Assembly (NCBI RefSeq): GCF_045679555.1
Contig: NC_092090.1
Span: 33,348,093-33,412,092, forward strand
From: Salvelinus alpinus
Lineage: Eukaryota > Chordata > Actinopteri > Salmoniformes > Salmonidae
Length of the DNA stretch: 64,000 nucleotides
Direction: 5' to 3'
Shown here in pieces: positions 23,310 through 35,900 of this stretch. Position numbers and translations under genes: made by a program. The notes beneath the pieces were generated by a model. The model was not told the DNA's origin. It was given only the letters and a program-made list of their open reading frames with translations, and did not search any database. The first letter of the stretch is position 1. Every line of letters starts with the position of its first letter.

Positions 23310-25401
23310 TGTCACGGCTGTCGAATGAAGAGGACCAAGGTGCAGCGTGGTAAGCGTACATATTAATTTTTATTAGGATGATGACGCCGACAAAACAATA
23401 AACAATGCAAAACAACCGTGAAGCTTAAGGCTATGTGCCACAAACAAAGTTAACTTCCCACAAAGACAGGTGGGAAAAAGGGCTACCTAAGTATGATTCT
23501 CAATCAGAGACAACGATAGACAGCTGTCCCTGATTGAGAACCCTACCCGGCCAAAACATAGAAATACAAATAATAGAACTAAAGAACATAGAATACCCAC
23601 CCCGAATCACACCCTGACCAAACCAAATAGAGACATAAAAACCTCTCTAAGGTCAGGGCGTGACAGTACCCCCCCAAAGGTGCGGACTCCGGCCGCAAAA
23701 CCTGAACCTATAGGTGAGGGTCTGGGTGGGCATCTATCTGCGGTGGCGGCTCAGGTGCGGGACGCAGACCCCGCTCCACCACTGGCTCACGCCACTTTAG
23801 TGGCACCTCTGGTGCAGGGACCCTCGTTGCCGACCCCGGACTGGGCACCCTCGCTGCCGACCCCGGACTGGGCACCCTCGCTGCGGGCCCCGGACTGGGC
23901 ACCCTTGTTGCGGGCCCCGGACTGGGCACCGTTGCTGGGGGCCCCAGACTGGGCACCGTTGCTGGAGGCTCTGGACTGGAGAACGTCGCTGGTGGCTCCG
24001 GACTGGAGAACGTCGCTGGAGGCTTCGTGCCATGACTCCTCACTGGAGGCTTCGTGCCATGGATCATCACTGGAGGCTTCTTGCCATGGATCATCACTGG
24101 AGGCTTCATGCCATGGATCATCACTGGAGGGTTCTTGCCATGGATCATCACTGGAGGCTTCTTGCCATGGATCATCACTAGAGGCTTCGTGCCATGGATC
24201 ATCACTGGAGGCTTCTTGCAATGGATCATCACTGGAGGCTTCGTGCCATGGATCATCACTGGAGTGAGGAGACGTATGGGCAGTCTGGTACATGGAGCTG
24301 CCACAGGGCTCACCAGGCTGGGGAGACATACAGGAGGCTTAGTTCTGTGCGCAGGCACAGGACTCACCAGGCTGGAGAGACATACAGGAGGCCTTGTCCT
24401 TGGTAGAGGCACCGGATACACTGGGCCGTGGAGGCGCACTGGAGGTCTCGAGCTTAGAGCCTGCACAACCCGTATTGGCTGGGTGGTTATCTTCACCCTG
24501 CAAATGCGGGGCGCTGGTACAGGACGCACTGGGCTGTGCAGACGTACCGGAGACACAGTGCGCAGAGCCGGCGCAGGATATACTGGGCCGAGGAGGCGCA
24601 CTGGAGGTCTGGAGAGCAGTACTGGCACAACCCGTCCTGGCTGGATGCTCACCCTAGCCCGGCAGATGCGGGGAGCTGGGATGTATCGCACCGGGCTGTG
24701 AACGCGCACTGGAGATACCGTGCTCTCCACCGCATAACACGGTGCCTGACCAGTACGACGCTCGCCACGGTAAGCACGGGGAGTTGGCTCAGGTCTATAA
24801 CCCGACTCTGCCCATCTCCCCGTGTGCCTCCCCCCCAATTTTTTTTTATTGGGGCTGCCTCTCGGGCTTCCTTGCTAGCCTTATTCCCTCGTAACAATGC
24901 CGTTCCGCCTTTGCTGCCTCCAGCTCTTCCTTGGGACGACGATATTCCCCAGCCTGCCTCCAGGGTCCTTTACCGTCCAAGATTTCCTCACAAGTCCATG
25001 AGTCCCCCTTACCACGCTGCTTGGTCCTTTTGTGGTGGGAAGTTCTGTCACGGCCGTCGAATGAAGAGGACCAAGGTGCAGCGTGGTAAGCGTACATATT
25101 CATTTTTATTAGGATGATGACGCCGACAAAACAATAAACAATGCAAAACAACCGTGAAGCTAAGGCTATGTGCCACAAAAAAAGTTAACTTCCCACAAAG
25201 ACAGGTGGGAAAAAGGGCTACCTAAATATGGTTCTCAATCAGAGACAACGATAGACAGCTGTCCCTGATTGAGAACCCTACCCTGCCAAAACATAGAAAT
25301 ACAAATAATAGAACTACAGAACATAGAACACCCACCCCAAATCACACCCTGACCAAACCAAATAGAGACATAAAAAGGCTCTCTAAGGTCAGGGCGTGAC
25401 A
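23310..25401 (-). mobile_element. complete two-LTR non-autonomous retrotransposon with GCCAC target duplication
   Basis: Two 356-bp LTRs in the same orientation, 23310-23665 and 25046-25401, are nearly identical (ends TGTCACGG..GCGTGACA). GCCAC flanks the element at 23305-23309 and 25402-25406. On the minus strand a purine run (CACCTTTGGGGGGGTAC) precedes the LTR at 23665, which is the polypurine tract position, so the element points left. The interior is only about 1.4 kb and has no reverse transcriptase. It contains one low-complexity minus-strand frame (24838-23708, Pro/Arg/Val-rich, such as SPVRLHSPVRPVPAP) with tandem repeats. It must depend on enzymes from another element. Confidence 0.85.
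23815..24265. repeat. tandem repeats inside the LTR element
   Basis: About 23815-23970 holds imperfect 27- to 30-bp copies built on CCGGACTGGGCACC. About 24020-24265 holds nine or so 27-bp copies built on TGCCATGGATCATCACTGGAG. They keep the long minus-strand frame open because the units are multiples of three. Similar proline-rich repeats in the rest of the frame suggest that the whole interior grew by tandem duplication. Confidence 0.8.
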
Positions 25402-25647
25402 GCCACGCGAAGCTATCAACAAAATCCAACTCGAACATGTACACTGTTTCGCAAAGAGAGGGCAGAGGTATGAACACCCAATTGTGGCCAAATTTGCTTT
25501 CATTAAAGATAAAATAATGGGTAAAAGACTTGCTGGCACAAAAATAGGCATGAATGATCAGTTCCTGATGGAAACGGCTATATTGGATACAGAACGGCAT
25601 AAAGTTCTGTATCCAATATTCAAGGGAAATAGATTGAAAAGGAAATG

Positions 25648-26906
25648 AGTAGCTCTCGTAGTCGATACACTGTATATTGATAACCAATTGTTCAGAGACA
25701 CAAAGACTACTCCATGGCTATTCAAAAAATTACAAAGTTCTCATAGAGGAGGCAAATAATGAAACACACAATACTAGCCATGGTATGGATTGTAATAATA
25801 CAAAAAATATAACTAATTGGAAAACAAAAGCACTAATTCAACATGGTGGAGATAAAAATACAGCAGACAGAAGGCACAGCATGTGGGTATGTGTGGATGT
25901 ATTGAGATGGATGGTGTGGTGTGTGTTTTTTGGTGTTTGGGAAAGTGTGGTGTTAAGTGAGTGAGAAAGGAAATTGTTGCATATCCCAGAACCAATGTAT
26001 ACCTGTGAGCAGGGGTTGTGAGAGAGCTTTCAATTTTGTGCAGATGAGGGATATACATTTAATAATGAATTATACATTATTTATTTATTTATTGTCCTAT
26101 CATGGTGGAACTGCATTTTAAAATAAATTATACATCTAATTTATTTATAGTGCTATCATGGGGAACTACATTTTTTAAATGAATTATACATCTAATTTAT
26201 TTCTTTATGGTCCTATATTGATGGAACGGTCCACAACCCTGTACCCTAGTCACCCACCTGAATGACCCAGATACTAATGAGAAGTCCCTATCTGTTTAAT
26301 GGGCCTGCTGTAAGCGGCCTGTATGCAACCAAAATGAGGTCAGAGACCTTCTAGAGCAGCACCGCCCCCTCAATATTCTGAGCCTGTCTGGCAAGGTTGG
26401 TCCTGCAAAGCCAGAGTCCCCTGATAGAAGAGCATAATATACAAGGAAATTCTCAGAGCTGCTAATGAGAACCTTGACGACCTTATACCTAGCTGGTGGG
26501 GATTCCAGTGGGGTGCCCCCACCCAGGCAGTGGCAGTGCTGGCAACACTAGCTGCAGTAACCCATGGGGAGGGGGTCACACATGGACATTCAGAGAGGGG
26601 GTATTTATTGTGGACCTGGTGGCATAAAATCAAAGGGCTGACTACACGGAGATGCTTGGTAATATGGTCACAACAGGTGACCATGTGTTGGTGTTTCAGG
26701 GGAAGGGGGTATATCTGACCTCCATCACCTAGGACGTGACAATGGTTAATCAAATCTCCCCATTTCTGCCCATATTTTGCAGGCCTTCTCATACAGCTGC
26801 AACTGTATATGCATTCGTAAATCAAGACCTTTCTTGAGTTGGGCTCTGGGATGGTGCAACTGTTGAGAATCTAAGTCTATGGTTGTTGTGGGGGAAAGGG
26901 GCTGAG
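25648..26906. other. inter-ORF LINE remnant, no gene seen
   Basis: Sequence between the L1-like ORF1 and the TG repeat. It includes AT-rich direct repeats with TTATTTATTT..GTCCTATCATGG (about 26070-26220). A GC-richer stretch at about 26340-26740 has no recognisable protein. Part of it may be the region between ORF1 and ORF2 of the same LINE. Confidence 0.4.
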
Positions 26907-27099
<193 letters not shown>

Positions 27100-27267
27100 G
27101 TATCCCCCAACTGTTCCGAGGAAGTAAAAGATGTTAGAGACAATATAGGATGAATCAGAATAATTGTTTGCTAAAATCCTTTGCATAAACTGCCTACATT
27201 ACTACAAATATTAACTGCTAATTATGGAAAATAAGATAAACATGATTTTTTTTAAACATATACACTA

Positions 27268-28172
27268 ACATTCAAAAGTTTGGGGTCACCTAGAAATGTC
27301 CTTGTTTTTGAAAGAAAATTTAAAAAATGTCCATTAAAATAACATCAAATTCATCAGAAATACAGTGTAGACATTGTTAATGTTGTAAATGACTATTGTA
27401 GCTGGAAACGGCTGATTTATAATGGAATATCTACACAGGCGTACAGATGCCCATTATCAGCAACCATCACTCCTGTGTTCCAATGGTATGTTATGTTAGC
27501 TAATAAAAGGGTAATTGATCATTAGAAAATCCCTTTGCAATTACGTTTAATCAGAACTGTTGTTCTGATTAAAGAAGCAATAAAACTGGCCTTCTTTAGA
27601 CTAGTTGAGTATCTGGAGCATCAGCATTTGTGGGTTCGATTACAGGCTCAAAATGGCCAGAAACAAAGGACTTTCTTCTGAAACTCGTCAGTCTATCCTT
27701 GTTCTGAGAAATGAAGGCTATTCCATGCGAGAAATTGCCAAGAAACTGAAGATCCCGTACAATGCTGTGTACTACTCCCTTCACAGAACAGCACAAACTG
27801 GCCCTAACCAGAATAGAAAGAGGAGTGGGAGGCCCCGGTGCACAACTAAGCAAGAGGACAAGTACATTAGTGTCTAGTTTGAGAAACAGACGCCTCACAA
27901 GTCCTCAACTGGCAGCTTCATTAAATAGTACCTGCAAAACACCAGTCTCAATGTCATAAGTGAAGAGGCGACTCCGGGATGCTGGTCCTCTAGGCAGAGT
28001 TCCTCTGTCCAGTGTCTGTGTTCTTTTGCCCATCTTAATCTTTTATTTTTATTGGCCAGTCTGAGATATGCCTTTTTCTTTGCAAGTCTGCCTAGAAGGC
28101 CAGCATCCCGGAGTCGCCTCTTCACTGTTGACGTTGACACTGGTGTTTGCGGGTACTATTTAATGAAGCTGT
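27268..28172 (+). mobile_element. truncated Tc1-like transposon ending in a fold-back
   Basis: The left end (TACACTAACATTCAAAAGTT TGGGG) matches Tc1-type terminal repeats. A plus-strand frame from 27653 encodes the transposase helix-turn-helix start (MARNKGLSSETRQSILVLR, AKKLKIPYNAVYYSL, GRPRCTTKQED). From about 27998 the sequence returns on the opposite strand: 28080-28172 is the inverted copy of 27905-27997, and the minus strand reads STVKRRLRDAGLLGRLAKKK. The 3' terminal repeat is missing. Confidence 0.75.
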
Positions 28173-28184
28173 GTTGACAGGGGT

Positions 28185-28655
28185 CAGAATGCGGTCGGAC
28201 CATCACATAATTGGCATATATATTACTCTTACAGAATTTCCACGTGGGCGAAGATATTGGAAATTTAACCAAAGCCTACTGGATGATAACTTGCTTTTAA
28301 CAAGAACAGAATAATTTATAACTGACTTTTTCCGACATAAGATTTGTACAGCAGATCCCCTTATTGTATGGGACACTTTTAAATGTGCCTTTAGAGGCCA
28401 TGCAATTCAGTACTCATCTATAAAACAAAAGCAATTTAGGTCAAAAGAGTCCATATTAACAAAGGAAATTGAAGGACTAACAGTACAGATTGATAGCAAT
28501 AAAAATCTTACCATAGAGGCTCAGAGTAAGTTAGAGGAAAAACTAAAAGAAATGGAGGAACTTATTCAAGAAAGATCCAGTGTAATATATTATAAAAATA
28601 AAGCAAACTGGATGGAATATGGGAGAAAAGGTACCAAATTATTTTTAAATCGTCA
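28185..28655 (+). pseudogene. L1-like LINE ORF2 fragment, endonuclease end to pre-RT region
   Basis: Frames read SDHHIIGIYITLTEFPRGRR (the SDH motif near the end of the endonuclease) and SKLEEKLKEMEELIQERSS..KANWMEYGRKGTKLF, which is typical of the region between endonuclease and reverse transcriptase in L1-clade elements. It has an in-frame stop and is cut by the LTR element that follows. It is probably the same LINE as the ORF1 at 22967. Confidence 0.65.
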
Positions 28656-28659
28656 ACCG

Positions 28660-29335
28660 AAGGTGGCTCCTCTTCCTGTTCGGGCGGCGCTCGGCGGTCG
28701 GCGTCACCGGTCTACTAGCTGCCACCGATCCCCTTTTCCTTTTCTGTTAATTTTGTCTTATTGGTTACACCTGTTTCTTGTTTGGATTTTGGTTAGGGCT
28801 ATTTAAGCCGGTTATGCCCGCCTGCTTTTGTGCGGGCTTGTTCCTCTGTTAGTTTGTGGATGTGCATTTGTATTTTATTTTCTCCGGACTGTTTGGGTCC
28901 TGTGTTTGGGCCGGTCAGTTTTATGCGCCTAGTGTTTTTGTCGTGACCGTTTTGTACAAGAATAAATTACGATTGTCCTAACCCTCTGCTCTCTGCGCCT
29001 GACTCCAAACCCACTACTCCTAGAAGACTTGACAGAAGCCCGCTCCATTACATGGAGTCAGCAGGAGCAGCGGCCACTCCTCTTCCATCTATGGAGGAGC
29101 ACGTCCTCCATCATACGGCCATCCTCCATCGTATCGGGTCAGCGATGGACCAAATGATGGAGAGAATGGACCGATGGGAGAGGAGTGGTCTCCCTACCTC
29201 CAGCTCCCCCTTCGACGACTCAACCCACTCCTCCGGCGGCGTCCGGCCCCAGCGCACTTCGTCTCGCGCCCCCGAGGGAGTACGATGGAGCGGCGGCTGG
29301 GTGCCAGGGATTTTTGCTCCAGCTCGAGCTATACC
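28660..29335 (+). mobile_element. Ty3/Gypsy-type LTR and start of gag, truncated
   Basis: An LTR-like segment (about 28660-29040, with a TATTTAAG promoter-like site at 28799 and AATAAA at 28961) is followed by a gag-like frame from 29052 (MESAGAAATPLPSMEEHVLH). A +1 frame carries PREYDGAAAGCQGFLLQLEL, the start of a gypsy capsid. The element stops there; protease, RT and integrase are absent. Confidence 0.65.
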
Positions 29336-29508
29336 TGTACAAATGCCTAGCATTAAAATCTTTCCGATTAGAAATGACTTTCTTGTGAAGATCCTGCATT
29401 TAGAACAGCTTGAGGAACTTGTTCTTGATGGGAACCAGCTAACTATGCTGCCAAGTGCCATTGGATGTCTGAGGAACCTTACGATCCTAGGAGTCAATAA
29501 TCCCATAT
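29336..29508 (+). pseudogene. leucine-rich-repeat coding fragment between two transposons
   Basis: In frame with the upstream gag start, the sequence reads LHLEQLEELVLDGNQLTMLP followed by SAIGCLRNLTILGVNN, about two leucine-rich repeats with the LxxLxLxxN spacing. It belongs to neither neighbouring transposon family as far as I can recognise. It may be an exon or retrocopy fragment of a cellular LRR gene, whose identity I cannot name. Confidence 0.6.
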
Positions 29509-31069
29509 ACACTGCTCAAAAAAATAAAGGGAACACTAAAATAACACATCCTAGATCTGAATGAATGAAATATTCTTATTAAATACTTTTTTCTTTACAT
29601 AGTTGAATGTGCTGACAACAAAATCACACAAAAATTATCAATGGAAATCAAATTTATCAACCCATGGAGGTCTGGATTTGGAGTCACACTCAAAATTAAA
29701 GTGGAAAACCACACTACAGGCTGATCCAACTTTGATGTAATGTCCTTAAAACAAGTCAAAATGAGGCTCAGTAGTGTGTGTGGCCTCCACGTGCCTGTAT
29801 GACCTCCCTACAACGCCTGGGCATGCTCCTGATGAGGTGGCGGATGGTCTCCTGAGGGATCTCCTCCCAGACCTGGACTAAAGCATCCGCCAACTCCTGG
29901 ACAGTCTGTGGTGCAACGTGGCGTTAGTGGATGGAGCGAGACATGATGTCCCAGATGTGCTCAATTGGATTCAGGTCTGGGGAACGGGCGGGCCAGTCCA
30001 TAGCATCAATGCCTTCCTCTTGCAGGAACTGCTGACACACTCCAGCCACACTAGCATTGTCTTGCATTAGGAGGAACCCAGGGCCAACCGCACCAGCATA
30101 TGGTCTCACAAGGGGTCTGAGGATCTCATCTCGGTACCTAATGGCAGTCAGGCTATGGAGGGCTGTGCGGCCCCCCAAAGAAATGCCACCCCACACCATG
30201 ACTGACCCACCGCCAAACCGGTCATGCTGGAGGATGTTGCAGGCAGCAGAACGTTCTCCACGGCGTCTCCAGACTCTCACGTCTGTCACATGTGCTCAGT
30301 GTGAACCTGCTTTCATCTGTGAAGAACACAGGGCGCCAGTGGCGAATTTGCCAATCTTGGTGTTCTCTGGCAAATGCCAAATGTCCTGCACGGTGTTGGG
30401 CTGTAAGCACAACCCTCACCTGTGGACGTCGGGCCCTCATACCACCCTCATGGAGTCTGTTTCTGACCGTTTGAGCAGACACATGCACATTTGTGGCCTG
30501 CTGGAGGTTATTTTGCAGGGCTCTGGCAGTGCTCCTCCTGCTCCTCCTTGCACAAAGGCGGAGGTAGCGGTCCTGCTGCTGGGTTGTTGCCCTCCTACGG
30601 CCTCCTCCACGTCTCCTGATGTACTGGCCTGTCTCCTGGTAGCGCCTCCATGCTCTGGACACTACGCTGACAGACACAGCAAACCTTCTTGCCACAGCTC
30701 GCATTGATGTGTCATCCTGGATGAGCTGCACTACCTGAGCCACTTGTGTGGGTTGTAGACTCCGTCTCATGCTACCACTAGAGTGAAAGCACCGCCAGCA
30801 TTCAAAAGTGACCAAAACATCAGCCAGGAAGCATAGGAACTGAGAAGTGGTGTGTGGTCACCACCTGCAGAACCATTCCTTTTTTGGGGGTGTCTTACTA
30901 ATTGCCTATAATTTCCACCTTTTGTCTATTCCATTTGCACAACAGCATGTGAAATTTATTGTCAATCAGTGTTGCTTCCTAAGTGGACAGTTTGATTTCA
31001 CAGAAGTGTGATTGACTTGGAGTTACATTGTGTTGTTTAAGTGTTCCCTTTATTTTTTGAGCAGTGTAT
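29509..31069 (-). mobile_element. Tc1-like DDE transposon, nearly full length
   Basis: Terminal inverted repeats ACACTGCTCAAAAAAATAAA and TTTATTTTTTGAGCAGTGT lie at 29513 and near 31067, with TA at both flanks, in an element of about 1.56 kb. The minus-strand transposase starts at 30770 ([20 protein letters not shown]) and ends at 29924, about 282 codons. It has a helix-turn-helix ([20 protein letters not shown]), [16 protein letters not shown] and [12 protein letters not shown], that is, all three catalytic acidic residues (D, D, E). One frameshift between about 30222 and 30289 separates the two halves; otherwise it is well preserved and hence young. Confidence 0.9.
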
Positions 31070-31300
31070 AAAGATCGAGTCCATTTAGAAAATTGGAGGC
31101 CTCTTACACTTCAGTGTTGTGATGCAAAAATTCTAGCTAAATGTTTGGCGCAAAGAATTAAAAAGGTTTTGTCAGATATTATTCATCCTAATTAGACAGT
31201 TTTTTTACATGGACGATACATTGTAGATAATATAAGACAAGTACTGGAAACAATAGACCACTATGAAATATCGGGGAAACAAATCACAAATTAATGAATT
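31070..31300 (+). pseudogene. L1-like LINE reverse-transcriptase fragment
   Basis: The frame reads DRVHLENWRPLTLQCCDAKI, LAKCLAQRIKKVLSDIIHPN, a stop, then LHGRYIVDNIRQVLETI. This is the start of the fingers region of an L1-clade reverse transcriptase. It follows the Tc1-like element directly and probably continues the LINE seen at 28185, with the part between lost or displaced. Confidence 0.7.
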
Positions 31301-32934
31301 CAAGTCCATGTGAGAAATTAATTTAGTACATTTCTTGGGGAATTGCCAGCTAATAAAATGTTGGAAGAGGGAATATTAATATTCTCTGAGCCTATACTGA
31401 GTCAGTCAATTCCCCTTTAGCGTAGTAAAAATTTAGTTTGGCCATGAGCAGAAAAGAGAGTGCTTCAGGTCTTCAACCTCCAACTAGGTGACTCATGGCA
31501 GGGAAGCAGCCTTCTCCAATTGGTTGTTGTCTTTTTATTCTTACTGTTTTAAAGCCCTTAACTAAACTCTCTCCCCTCAAACTCTAAACTCTGCAGGGAG
31601 AGGGTTGTGTTGTCCTCAGGTAGAATGTAATAAGAATGGTTTTAATATTATATTGTGTATAGCAATAACCTAATTGTCTTAGTAAGTGGCAATTTTACCA
31701 TGTAAATCTTCGTGGGGCCCCCCAAAAAATGTGGAATGCATGCCAGCAAAGCCACTACACAACCCAACACTAAACAATATATTAATTGCACTATAACGGT
31801 GACATACGACGCCCACAAACTGTTAGGGCCTACATAAGTCCCAACAGCAGTCACAACACCTTACCACTGCTACACCTGGCTATCAGCGTAGCCTTGTCTG
31901 GCAGTGAAACAGTTAATTCAGCCTTATATATATATCTTTTTTTTTTACTGACTTTAAAAAAAACATAGCTGATATTGCTGACTTGCTAAAACAAATGTGG
32001 TTACTACTGACAATTGATAAGTATAAACTATGGCATAAGGGGACGACAAGCGTATAAGAGGCAATCCGTAATTTCGATTAAGACATTAATGAGCGAGCTA
32101 GGATGGACGTAGTCAATATAACTATTTGATCAGCACCTACGAAATGTCCAGCAACAGAATTCAGAACATGGGCCGTTCTTACAGTGTTCTCCCTGTACAC
32201 CAAGTCAGAACCGTAGGATAAATAAAGGGGGCATCTAAGCAGTCAATGAAAGCTCTTACAATATTCAATGATTATATTTCTCAAAAACAGGTTATAGGCT
32301 ACATGTGCACCATCAAGTCAGATCAGTAGGCGCAAGTCAGAACAGTAGGCGAAATTAAGAAATAAAAATATACAAAATTATTAGGGTGAGGCACGTGGGA
32401 TACTAACAGCTTACTACACAACATACACTTAGTATTACTTTCTGAGCTACAGCATACATATCTCCCTGGCATATTACATCATTTATGCAGCAGCATACAA
32501 GAAATTTTTGAACTCTTCTTGTGCTGTGCAAACTTGAACAGGAAGGTGGCGCGGCCGTCCTTCGTGGGCAAATTTTGCCATCAAACTTTGTCATCAAAGT
32601 CTGGCATTCTCTGTATTTATGGTGCTTTCAAGACAACTGGAAACTCAAAGAGAAAAAAAGATTGAATCATGATGACGTCAGTGATCTTCAGGTCGTAGCT
32701 CTAGAAAGAGGCCAGAGTTCCGAATGTACAATTCTGAGTTGGATGAAAGTTCAAAACGTATTTTCCCAGTCATAGCTCGTTTTTCCCAAATTTCCAGTTG
32801 TCTTGAACTCACTAAAGTCACATTTTGCAGTTCCGAGTTAACAGTTGTTTGAGTGCGGCACAAATCATGCTTCAATGACAGCATGGCCAATGTTGAATGT
32901 TTATAATTTTAAACTAGGAAAAGAGACCCTTAAA
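31300..32934. other. repeat-derived spacer, no gene seen
   Basis: No exon or protein motif was found. The part 32450-32900 (GTGCTTTCAAGACAACTGGA; TGATGACGTCAGTGATCTTC; and inverted pieces CCAGTTGTCTTGAACTC at about 32797) has internal inverted repeats and looks like a dispersed salmonid element. Short direct repeats AAGTCAGA..CAGTAGGCG occur near 32310-32350. Confidence 0.4.
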
Positions 32935-35900
32935 ACGTCTTACGGCTAGGGGGCGGTATTTTCATGTCCGGATGAAAAGCGTGCCCAAAGTAAACTGCCT
33001 GCTACTCAGGCCCAGAAGCTAAGATATGCATATTATTAGTATATTTGGATAGAAAACACTCTGAAGTTTCTAAAACTGTTTAAATGATGTCTGTGAGTAT
33101 AACAGAACTTATTTGGCAGGCGAAACCCCGAGGACTTACCATCCAGGATTCTTTTTTTTGAGGTCACTCTCTTTTCAATGTGTTTTCTATGGGGATCTGG
33201 ATTTCTAAGGCACTTGCTTGCAGTTCCTATCGCTTCCACTGGATGTCAACAGTCTTTAGAAATTGGTTGATGTTTTTCCTTTGTGTAATGAAGAAGTAAG
33301 GCAGTTCAGAACGAGGGTTGAGTCAGCATGTAAATCAGCTAGAAAGATGTGTCGGCATGAGATGAGATGAGTCTCACAACTCAATCGCTGGTTGAAAACT
33401 GTTTTGTGCCCCTCCCAAAAGATAGAATTTGTAGATAATTGGCCCTCTTTCTGCGACTCACCCACAAACAGGACCAAGCCTGGCCTGCTGAGGAGTGATG
33501 GACTCCATCCTAGCTGGAGGGGTGCTCTCATCTTATCTACCAACATAGACAGGGCTCTAACTCCTCTAGCTCCACAAGGAAATAGGGTGCAGGCCAGGCA
33601 GCAGGCTGTTAGCCAGCCTGCCAGCTTAGTGGAGTCTGCCACTAGCACAGTCAGTGTAGTCAGCTCAGCTATCCCCATTGAGACCGTGTCTGTGCCTCGA
33701 CCTAGGTTGGGCAAAACTAAACATGGCGGTGTTCGCATTAGCAATCTCACTAGGATAAAGACCTCCTCCATTCCTGCCATTATTGAAAGAGATCGTGATA
33801 CTACACATCTCAAAATAGGGCTACTTAATGTTAGATCCCTCACTTCAAAGGCAGTTATAGTCAATGAACTAATCACTGATCATAATCTTGATGTGATTGG
33901 CCTGACTGAAACATGGCTTAAGCCTGATGAATTTACTGTGTTAAATGAGGCCTCACCTCCTGGTTACACTAGTGACCATATCCCCTGTGCATCCCGCAAA
34001 GGCGGAGGTGTTGCTAACATTTACGATAGCAAATTTTAATTTACAAAAAAAAAAGAAGTTTTCGTCTTTTGAGCTTCTAGTCATGAAATCTATGAAGCCT
34101 ACTCAACCACTTTTTATAGCTACTGTTTACAGGCCTCCTGGGCCATATACAGCGTTCCTCACTGAGTTCCCTGAATTCCTATCGGACCTTGTAGTCATAG
34201 CAGATAATATTCTAATTTTTGGTGATTTTAATATTCACATGGAAAAGTCCACAGACCCACTCCAAAAGGCTTTCGGAGCCATCATCGACTCAGTGGGTTT
34301 TGTCCAACATGTCTCTGGACCTACTCACTGCCACAGTCATACTCTGGATCTAGTTTTGTACCATGGAATAAATGTTGTAGATCTTAATGTTTTTCCTCAT
34401 AATCCTGGACTATCGGACCACCATTTTATTACGTTTGCAATCGCAACAAATAATCTGCTCAGACCCCAACCAAGGAGCATCAAAAGTCGTGCTATAAATC
34501 CTCAGACAACACAAAGATTCCTTGATGCCCTTCCAGACTCCCTCTGCCTACCCAAGGACGTCAGATGACAAAAATCAGTTAACCACCTAACTGAGGAACT
34601 CAATTTAACCTTGCGCAATACCCTAGATGCAGTTGCACCCCTAAAAACAAAAAACATTTGTCATAAGAAACTAGCTCCCTGGTATACAGAAATTATCCGA
34701 GCTCTGAAGCAAGCTTCCAGAAAATTGGAACGGAAATGGCGCCACACCAAACTGGAAGTCTTCCGACTAGCTTGGAAAGACAGTAGCGTGCAGTATCGAA
34801 GAGCCCTCACTGCTGCTCGATCATCCTATTTTTCCAACTTAATTGAGGAAAATAAGAACAATCCAAAATTTCTTTTTGATAAAGAGCAGTAATAAATTCA
34901 TGAACTTCTTTGAGGAAAAGATCATGATCATTAGAAAGCAAATTACGGACTCCTCTTTAAATCTGCGTATTCCTCCAAAGCTCAGCTGTCCTGAGTCTGC
35001 ACAACTCTACCAGGACCTAGGATCAAGAGAGACACTCAAGTGTTTAAGTACTATATCTCTTGACACAATGATGAAAATAATCATGGCCTCTAAACCTTCA
35101 AGCTGCACACTGGACCCTATTCCAACTAAACTACTGAAAAAGCTGCTTCCTGTGCTTGGCCCTCCTATGTTGAACATAATAAACGGCTCTCTATCCACCG
35201 GATGTGTACCAAACTCACTAAAAGTGGCAGTAATAAAGCCTCTCTTGAAAAAGCCAAACCTTGACCCAGAAAATATAAAAAACTATCGGCCTATATCGAA
35301 TCTTCCATTCCTCTAAAAAAAAAATGAAAAAGCTGTTGCGCTACAACTCACTGCCTTCTTGAAGACAAACAATGTATATGACATGCTTCAGTCTGGTTTT
35401 AGACCCCATCATAGCACTGAGACTGCACTTGTGAAGGTGGTAAATTACCTTTTAATGGCGTCAGACCGAGGCTCTGCATCTGTCCTCGTGCTCCTAGACC
35501 TTAGTGCTGCCTTTGATACCATCGATCACCACATTCTTTTGGAGAGATTGGAAACCCAAATTGGTCTACACGGACAAGTTCTGGCCTGGTTTAGATCTTA
35601 TCTGTCGGAAAGATATCAGTTTGTCTCTGTGAATGGTATGTCCTCTGACAAATCAACTGTACATTACGGTGTTCCTCAAGGTTCTGTTTTAGGACCACTA
35701 TTGTTTTCACTATATATTTTACCTCTTGGGGATGTCATTCGAAAACATAATGTTAACTTTCACTGCTATGCGGACGACACACAGCTGTACATTTCAATGA
35801 AACATTGTGAAGCCCCAAAATTGCCCTCGCTAGAAGCCTGTGTTTCAGACATAAGGAAGTGGATGGCTGAAAACGTTCTACTTTTAAACTCGGACAAAAC

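Larger units (their letters stand above)
22967..25647 (+). pseudogene. L1-like LINE ORF1, split by an LTR element
   Basis: The left part (22967-23309) encodes a coiled-coil-rich N-terminus (MAKVETDLLKSINDKLGILE; KKIETGVNELKKENIILRE) and the start of the RRM-like domain (RSMRENLVLTGIHEKEE). After the LTR element the frame resumes at 25407 (HPIVAKFAFIKDKIMG, GTKIGMNDQF, LYPIFKGNRLKRK) and stops near 25647. Removing the insertion and one copy of its target duplication keeps the reading frame. Homology is to L1-clade ORF1 RNA-binding chaperones. Confidence 0.75.

Noticed and set aside
24054..25117. Plus-strand frames up to 215 residues in the LTR element
   Set aside because: Antisense shadows of a low-complexity repeat region; no domain or codon pattern supports them.
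30057..30707. 216-residue plus-strand frame
   Set aside because: Antisense of the Tc1-like transposase, which has the clear DDE motifs on the minus strand.
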